64,000 bases of DNA, taken from NCBI RefSeq assembly GCF_021869535.1, contig NW_026262668.1:63456058-63520057 (forward strand). The letters are read 5' to 3'. Shown in pieces: positions 58,784 through 64,000 of this stretch. Made by a program: the position numbers and the translations under genes. Each line of letters starts with the position of its first letter. Positions within the stretch are counted from its first letter, which is position 1. The notes under the pieces are model-generated. The model was not told the DNA's origin. It saw only the letters and a list, made by a program, of their open reading frames with translations, and made no database searches. The stretch is from Mytilus californianus. Lineage: Eukaryota; Mollusca; Bivalvia; Mytilida; Mytilidae.

Positions 58784-60247
58784 TTGTTTGAAAATTCTGA
58801 TAGGCCAAATTCTTGGATAAGATTGTCTAGTATTTCTCAGCATTGTTTGTTTGCTAGTACAAAAATTTACGACACAGATCTGAATATGCTTGTTGATACA
58901 GGCTCAGATGTCACTTTAATTTCAAGTGAATTTTATAAAGACATAAGATTAAGAGCATCCGATTTAAAAAGGGTATCCAATAAGCTTACTACCGCCGACG
59001 GAGATTCGCTGGAGGTGTTTGGTATGACAAATGTTCCACTTTGTTTTGGTGGAGTGTCCATAGACCAAAATGTCATTGTAGCAAATTTAGGAGATCTGTC
59101 GGGTATTTTGGGCATGGATTTTTTGGGTAAAAACCGTGTGTCTATCAACACTGCTGAGGGGCTTCTGATGTCGCCAAATTTTGAAATTAAATTGCATAAT
59201 CAAGTTTCTACGAGTCGTGTCTGTGCAAGAGTTCATTTGACCGAGACCGTGCACATACCAGCCAACTCTGAAATTTTTGTTGAGGGTGAAATAAGGGGTC
59301 ATTTCACAGGAAATCAAGATGATTGCTTAGAACCATTAGAAACATTTAAGGGTGTTTCTCATCTTTTAATGCCTAAGTCTCTAGTCAAAATGACCGAATC
59401 AAAAGTTGTATTCTCAATATTAAATCCTACTCATGAATCTAGGATTTTGAAAAAAAATATACAGGTGGCATCTGTTCAGCCTGCTGAACAGGTATTGGCT
59501 GTTGCAACTAGTGAAAGTAAAATAGAACAGAATTTGTCTGTTACCGGAAATAAATTACCAGAACATCTGCGTCCGCTCGTTGAGAACAGTTCAGAAAGGC
59601 TATCTATTAAAGAACGAGAAAGTTTAGCAAGCGTCATTAACGAGTATACGGATATTTTCTTAGGACCTGAAGGACAATTAGGTAATACTGACCTAGTCCA
59701 ACACGAAATCGATACCGGAAATTCTAAACCGATTAAATTACCGTTACGGCGATTGCCTATGACGCAGCGAAAAATTGCCGAAACAGAAATTGACAAAATG
59801 CTCAAACAAGGCATTATTGAACCTAGTATTTCAGCGTGGGGAGCCAATATTGTTCTCGTGACCAAGGCCGACGGCACTACGCGCTTCTGCGCCGATTACA
59901 GAAAACTCAACAGCGTCACGAAAAAGGACGCATTTCCTCTTCCGCGCATCGATGAGTCGTTGGATGCATTGTCGGGAGCAAAATACTTCTGTACCGCCGA
60001 CCTTGCGAGTAGTTTCCATCAAGTTTCAGTTCGTTATGAGGACAGAGAAAAGACCGCATTTGTTACCCACAAGGGTTTATTTCAGTTCAAACATATGCCG
60101 TTTGGTCTAGTAAACAGTCCGAAGACTTTTGAGAGGTTAATGGAGCTAGTGATGTCCGGTCTTCAATGGGAAAAATGTCTCGTCTATTTAGATGACGCTA
60201 TCATATTTGGCAAAACGTTCGCGCAGACTTTAGAAAATCTGAGATAA
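58784..60247 (+). pseudogene. Pol, part 1: protease and reverse transcriptase
   Basis: Read in the -1 frame from the shift site; the first codon here (TTG) is not a true start. The aspartic protease motif VDTGSDVTLIS lies at residues 37-47 and GILGMDFL further on. Reverse transcriptase follows: LPLRRLPMTQRKI, FCADYRKLNSVTKKDAFPLP, TADLASSFHQV (first catalytic Asp), MPFGLVNSPKTFERLM, and YLDD at about 468-471. The frame ends at LENLR because an inserted element brings a stop. Active-site residues up to that break are intact. Confidence 0.9.
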
Positions 60248-60254
60248 GGCCTTG

Positions 60255-60378
60255 CGGTCATAAAAATTTCGAGCACGATTATAGTACTCAGACTCAGAAA
60301 TCAACCAATCAAAATTCTGTATATGGTGTTTCGAGCACAAATTTTGTACTCCGAGTACGGAGTAAAGTTTTATGACCG
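60255..60378. mobile_element. 124-bp MITE-like insertion in pol
   Basis: Perfect 11-bp inverted ends CGGTCATAAAA / TTTTATGACCG, and internal echoes (TTTCGAGCAC twice, TACTCCGAGTACGG). It interrupts the reverse-transcriptase frame after YLDD. The flanks suggest slightly longer imperfect ends (60245-60387). No target duplication is clear. Confidence 0.75.
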
Positions 60379-61156
60379 ACACCCCTGTATTTGGCAGATT
60401 CCGTAAAGCAAATTTAAAATTTAAGCCGAAAAAGTGTGCATTTTCCCGCGACGAAATAAAGTACTTGGGTCATGTAGTATCAGAACACGGAGTTAAATGT
60501 GACCCGGCGAAAATAAACGCCGTACAGAATTGGCCAAAGCCCGCAAACATAAGTGATGTACGAAGCTTCCTAGGTATAGCATCTTATTATAGGAAATTTA
60601 TTCCTAACTTTTCCGATATCGCTTTTCTTTTAACACAACTTACCCGCAAAAAATCAAAAATTCCAATGGACAGACAAGAGCGAGGACGCGTTTTTAAAGC
60701 TTCGTGAGGCACTAACATCGTCCCCAATTTTAGCTTATCCCACACAGAATGATCCGTTCATTTTAGACACCGATGCTAGCTTATACGGAATAGGAGCGGT
60801 GTTGTCCCAAATACAAAACGATGAAGAACGTGTTATAGCGTATGGCAGCAAAACGTACTTTGTCTAGGTCTCAAGTAAAGTACTGTACTACTTACCGCGA
60901 ACTTTTGGCTGTTGTTGTGTTCGTTAAACAGTTTAAGTACTACCTGTATGGGAGAAATTTTCTCCTCAGCACAGACCACTCTTCGCTAGTCCGGTTGAAA
61001 AATTTCAAAGAACCAGAAGGAATGGTGGCGAGATGGATATCCTTGTTAGACACGTATGACATGACCATACAACACCGTAAGGGTAGTGCACACGGCAACG
61101 CAGATGCACTTTCAAGAGTGCCTAGACGCCGATGTAAACGAGAGGATTGCCAATAA
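60379..61156 (+). pseudogene. Pol, part 2: RT end and RNase H
   Basis: The RT frame resumes at VFGRFRKANLKFKPKKC, with YLGHVVSEHGV and FLGIASYYRKFIPNFS. A frameshift near 60655 moves to DTDASLYGIGAVLSQ (RNase H catalytic segment), and another near 60850 moves to YCTTYRELLAVVVFVKQF, LSTDHSSLVRL and the linker HGNADALSR. The sequence is collinear with intact relatives, so the breaks are single-base changes. Confidence 0.85.
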
Positions 61157-61168
61157 TGCAAAATCAAC

Positions 61169-62373
61169 ATGTCATGCAGCGTGAATGCGATAAGCAAAGG
61201 AACTAATAATCCTTCGAAAAGTAGCGAATTACCTGACATCACTCAGTTGAACTGGGTCGAACAATGGGACAACGAGGAAATTTTAAGACTACAACAAGAA
61301 GACAGTAACCTCAGTACTGTAACGCAGTTTCTTAAAAATGGAAATGAAAAACCGGTCGTGAATACTCCTAATCAGGAGTTATCCGCCTTACTAAGACAAT
61401 GGGATTTACTGTTTACTCAAAATGAGCTTCTATATCGTAAATTTTACGAAATTGACGGATCTATTACTAACCAACTGGTTGCACCGAGAGAACTGCGAAA
61501 AGAAATAATGCAACAGTTACACAATAACCGTACAGCCATTTAGGTCGCGAAAAAACCTTACCTAAGGTTCGAAGTCGGTTTTATTGGCCATTAATGACCA
61601 GTGATGTTGCTAGGTGCTGTCAAACGTGCCCGTCGTGTGCGAAACGTAAGCCTGGACCGGGAATGGGCAAATATCCTATGCAACATTGTTCCGTTACAAG
61701 TCCATTAGAATGCATTGAGATCGATATCATGGGACCCTTGCCTATGACGGACGATCAAAATGAATACATTATGGTAGTTGGTGACTACTTTTCTATATGG
61801 AAGGAGGCATACGCTTTAAAGAATCATACGGCACAATCAGTAGCGGATAAATTGACTACGGAATTCATCTGTCGTTTTGGGACACCAGCTAGAATTCATA
61901 CGGATCAGGGGCAGGAGTTCGAGTCAAATTTATTTTCTGAAATATGCAAATTGTTAGGCATTGACAAGTTAAGAACTACCCCCTACAGACCTCAATCGGA
62001 CGGCATGGTCGAGAGGTATAACCGTACTGCTCAAAACATGCTCGCAATGTATGTAGACGAAAATCGTTCCGATTGGGATGATCATCTTCCGTTTATAATG
62101 ATGGCTTACCGTGCCGCTGTTCATGAAAGCACAAAATGTACTCCTAACCTTCTCATGTTAGGACGGGAAATACGTCTTCCATTGGACGTGATTGTTGGTT
62201 CGCCTCCAAATAAAGGCAAAATTGATTGCCCGATTAAATATATAGAGTGGGTAAAAGAAGCTATGCAACGATCTTTCTATTTTGCGCATGAAAAACTCGA
62301 AGCCAGCTTCCATAGGCAAAAACATTATTACGATGTTAAGCTAAAGCCGGGAAATTTCGCAAAGGACCAATGA
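61169..62373 (+). pseudogene. Pol, part 3: integrase
   Basis: The N-terminal zinc region is split by a frameshift near 61536: LHNNRT on one side, then HLGRE in another frame, and CQTCPSCAKRK in the frame starting 61594. The catalytic core in 61594-62373 has D44 (IDIMGPLP), D104 (HTDQGQEFE) and E140 (DGMVERYNR), i.e. the D,D(35)E triad of LTR integrases, all present. It ends at NFAKDQ followed by a stop. Confidence 0.9.
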
Positions 62374-62751
62374 GTCTGGTATTGGTATCCGCCACATGCT
62401 TAACAAAAACTAGGACTTGGCTGGACAGGGCCATTTAAAATAATAAGAAAAATTGCGGATGTCACTTATCAAATTCAGTCGTGTCATAACGCGAAAATGA
62501 AAATAGTACACGTTGACCATTTAAAAAGGGTGGAAGTAGACGGAATTGAAAATCAGTTGTTAAATGTTGATTCGTCTCTCAAAACACTATTTGAGTCTGA
62601 ATCTCAGGAATCTAACGACACAGAGATAGAATCAATAGATACTTTTCTTGTAACGGATAGTGACGCAATTGGCGTTAACTACCATCAAGACTCACTTAAA
62701 TACAGTTCGCGTGGTCGACTTATTCGACCCAAACTTCCATTTTCACCTTAA
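62374..62751 (+). pseudogene. Pol, part 4: integrase C-terminal GPF/Y module
   Basis: After the stop at 62371 the sequence GWTGPFKIIRKI...VTYQIQ resumes near 62420, the GPF/Y module typical of many Gypsy integrases, followed by KIVHVDHLKRVEV and an acidic tail. No chromodomain is seen. The final stop is TAA at 62749. Confidence 0.8.
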
Positions 62752-63174
62752 AAGTTCATGTACATGTATGAACCGGTGGTTAGGTTAAATTAGACGCTAG
62801 TACATTTTTTTCCTGCTTAATAAAACACATTTTAAAACAATTTTATTAGGGTGTAAACTTGTTCCTTTGACGTTTTGTAATACCTATGATATTCAGGAAT
62901 GCCATAGAGTATATTTGTACATTTTTCGGTGTAACCATGGGCTATGTAACAAGAGCTTTCGGTGGTGTACAGATATACGGAATAAAATTATTACCATTAT
63001 TTATGGTAGGGTTACATGACTTGACTCATGGTTTATATATTACTATATATAGTATGTGATCTGGTGGTTTAAGCAATTTTTGGCATTGAATAGTAGGAAC
63101 TGCCACTCGTCCTAGGTGACCAATTTATATTCTTAAATCCTCGATTTTGAGATCTTTGTAAATTTTCTTTTCAG
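62752..63174. other. Spacer between pol and the zinc-finger exon
   Basis: No copy of the 57571-58002 LTR and no clear polypurine tract were found by eye. The end (AATTTTCTTTTCAG, 63161-63174) is a good splice acceptor for the following exon. Confidence 0.55.
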
Positions 63175-63178
63175 TATT

Positions 63179-64000
63179 ATGGCTGACGCCGACGTTTTAG
63201 ATTACGATGAGGAAGAGATGGACCAGGAAATTAGTGTAATGAACCAAGGAGGGGATATAAATGAGTCAGACAAGGTTGAGTTCTTTTTCAAGCCTAGGGG
63301 TTTGATGCAGTGTCCTGTAGAGGAGTGTGGGACAAACAAATTTGCTTCACGTACAAAATACCTCAGACATTGGGAGGAAAAACACATGGAAATATGTGTA
63401 ACGTATACATGTTGTATGAATGGTTGTCAGGCAACATGTAAGAGGAGGCATGACATCAAAACTCACCTCAGCAGGATTCACGGGATTCATGATAAACTTA
63501 CTTTAGAGGCATCAGTAGCTAAAATAAACAAAGTAGTACAAGATAATAGAGGATTTATTGATCCTGTATTTTGGATTTACAAGAATAGAATGGATCAGCC
63601 GGCAACACCTACAACGTCTGCTAGTACCATCATCTGCACCTCTTCCACTCCAACAGTCTCGAGAACTTCTGCATGTGTACTGTCACCTGTAACCTCAGCT
63701 CCTGTCTTATCTACCGTGTCTGCCAGTTTAACCGTTTCAACTGTACCTTCTTGTCCTGCTTCGGCTCCTTCACCTTCTGCTTCTTTGGTTGCCTCTTCTT
63801 TGACCAACACTGCAGATGATTCTGACGGACCTCAGTTTACAGTGTCTATACCTGCAAGAAAACCTGCTACCACCATAACTTTGGAGGAATATCGCCAGAG
63901 ACCACATTCAGCATCTTCAGATACTTCTTTATTGTCATCCAGGAGTTTAGATACCTCTTTTGGGTATATTTCCGTTGCTTTTCAATCTTCCAGTACTCAG
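63179..64000 (+). CDS. Zinc-finger protein, N-terminal exon (partial)
   Basis: The ATG at 63179 follows a splice acceptor (AG at 63173-63174), so a 5' non-coding exon probably lies upstream. The frame stays open to the window end (274 codons). An acidic start (MADADVLDYDEEEMDQE) precedes two C2H2-like fingers: CPVEECG...YLRHWEEKH (about residues 44-70) and CCMNGCQATCKRRHD...HLSRIH (about 76-101). A long Ser/Thr/Pro-rich, probably disordered stretch follows. Fingers of this spacing bind DNA or protein; the target cannot be told. The reading frame is intact next to badly decayed elements, which argues for selection or recent origin. It might be host gene or transposon-related. Confidence 0.65.
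   Translation, partial: MADADVLDYDEEEMDQEISVMNQGGDINESDKVEFFFKPRGLMQCPVEECGTNKFASRTKYLRHWEEKHMEICVTYTCCMNGCQATCKRRHDIKTHLSRIHGIHDKLTLEASVAKINKVVQDNRGFIDPVFWIYKNRMDQPATPTTSASTIICTSSTPTVSRTSACVLSPVTSAPVLSTVSASLTVSTVPSCPASAPSPSASLVASSLTNTADDSDGPQFTVSIPARKPATTITLEEYRQRPHSASSDTSLLSSRSLDTSFGYISVAFQSSSTQ

Larger units (their letters stand above)
57571..62751 (+). mobile_element. Ty3/Gypsy LTR retrotransposon, degenerate
   Basis: Order: 5' LTR (57571-58002), primer site, truncated gag, then pol with protease, reverse transcriptase, RNase H and integrase. That domain order (RNase H before integrase) defines the Ty3/Gypsy type. Gag lacks most of its N-terminal half, pol is cut by a 124-bp inverted-repeat insertion, and there are at least four later frameshifts or stops. 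I find no second LTR between 62752 and 64000, so the element is truncated at its 3' side or its 3' LTR was replaced. It cannot move by itself. Confidence 0.92.

Noticed and set aside
59476-59877. 133-residue minus-strand frame
   Set aside because: Antisense of the pol reverse-transcriptase region.
63595-63810. 71-residue minus-strand frame
   Set aside because: Antisense shadow of the Ser/Thr/Pro-rich part of the zinc-finger exon.

Overview
The window looks like nuclear DNA of a bivalve mollusc, most likely a mussel (Mytilidae). The DNA is AT-rich, genes are split by introns with GT/AG borders, and most of the length is introns and decayed mobile elements. There is no prokaryotic gene order, no rRNA, no convincing tRNA and no CRISPR array. 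The mussel assignment rests on the look of the dispersed repeats, which I recognise from memory without a search, so it is an inference.

Layout. 1-1.6 kb: a damaged Penelope-like reverse-transcriptase element (copy A). 1.8-7.0 kb: a five-exon gene for a small secreted protein built of two related domains. 12.4-14.5 kb: a candidate small secreted peptide gene with two possible 3' ends, flanked by two diverged copies of one ~0.6 kb block. 15-39 kb: mostly repeats, including a 584-bp inverted-repeat element nested inside another repeat and a ~1.3 kb segmental duplication (19.2 and 37.6 kb), with no gene I can recognise. 40.1-45.6 kb (minus): a four-exon cupin (DUF985 type) gene. Its second intron carries a decayed LINE, a small inverted-repeat element and eight copies of a 67-bp tandem repeat. 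49.0-49.3 kb: a candidate first coding exon. 49.8-56.4 kb: a 6.56-kb composite element with long inverted arms made of 60-bp tandem repeats and a 6-bp target duplication. A Penelope-like element sits inside its left arm and a LINE remnant and ~160-bp tandem repeats fill its centre. 57.6-62.75 kb: a degenerate Ty3/Gypsy LTR retrotransposon with a tRNA-Pro-type primer site and a textbook -1 frameshift signal between gag and pol. 63.2 kb to the edge: the start of a gene with two C2H2-like zinc fingers, open at the window end.

Most notable signals: (1) the fold-back element with tandem-repeat arms, and the retroelement nested in one arm; (2) three long near-perfect palindromes (45.7, 47.6 and 56.6 kb) with unrelated arm sequences but similar purine-rich GAGC loops, one about 100 bp upstream of the cupin start codon; (3) TTTAAAC plus a 9-bp stem at the gag/pol junction; (4) the peptide gene with alternative 3' exons; (5) solo 3' tails of the Penelope-like family.

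The cellular genes show no common pathway. The window is best read as a few ordinary host genes in a heavily transposon-loaded region. All exon models come from reading frame, splice-site and phase arguments only.
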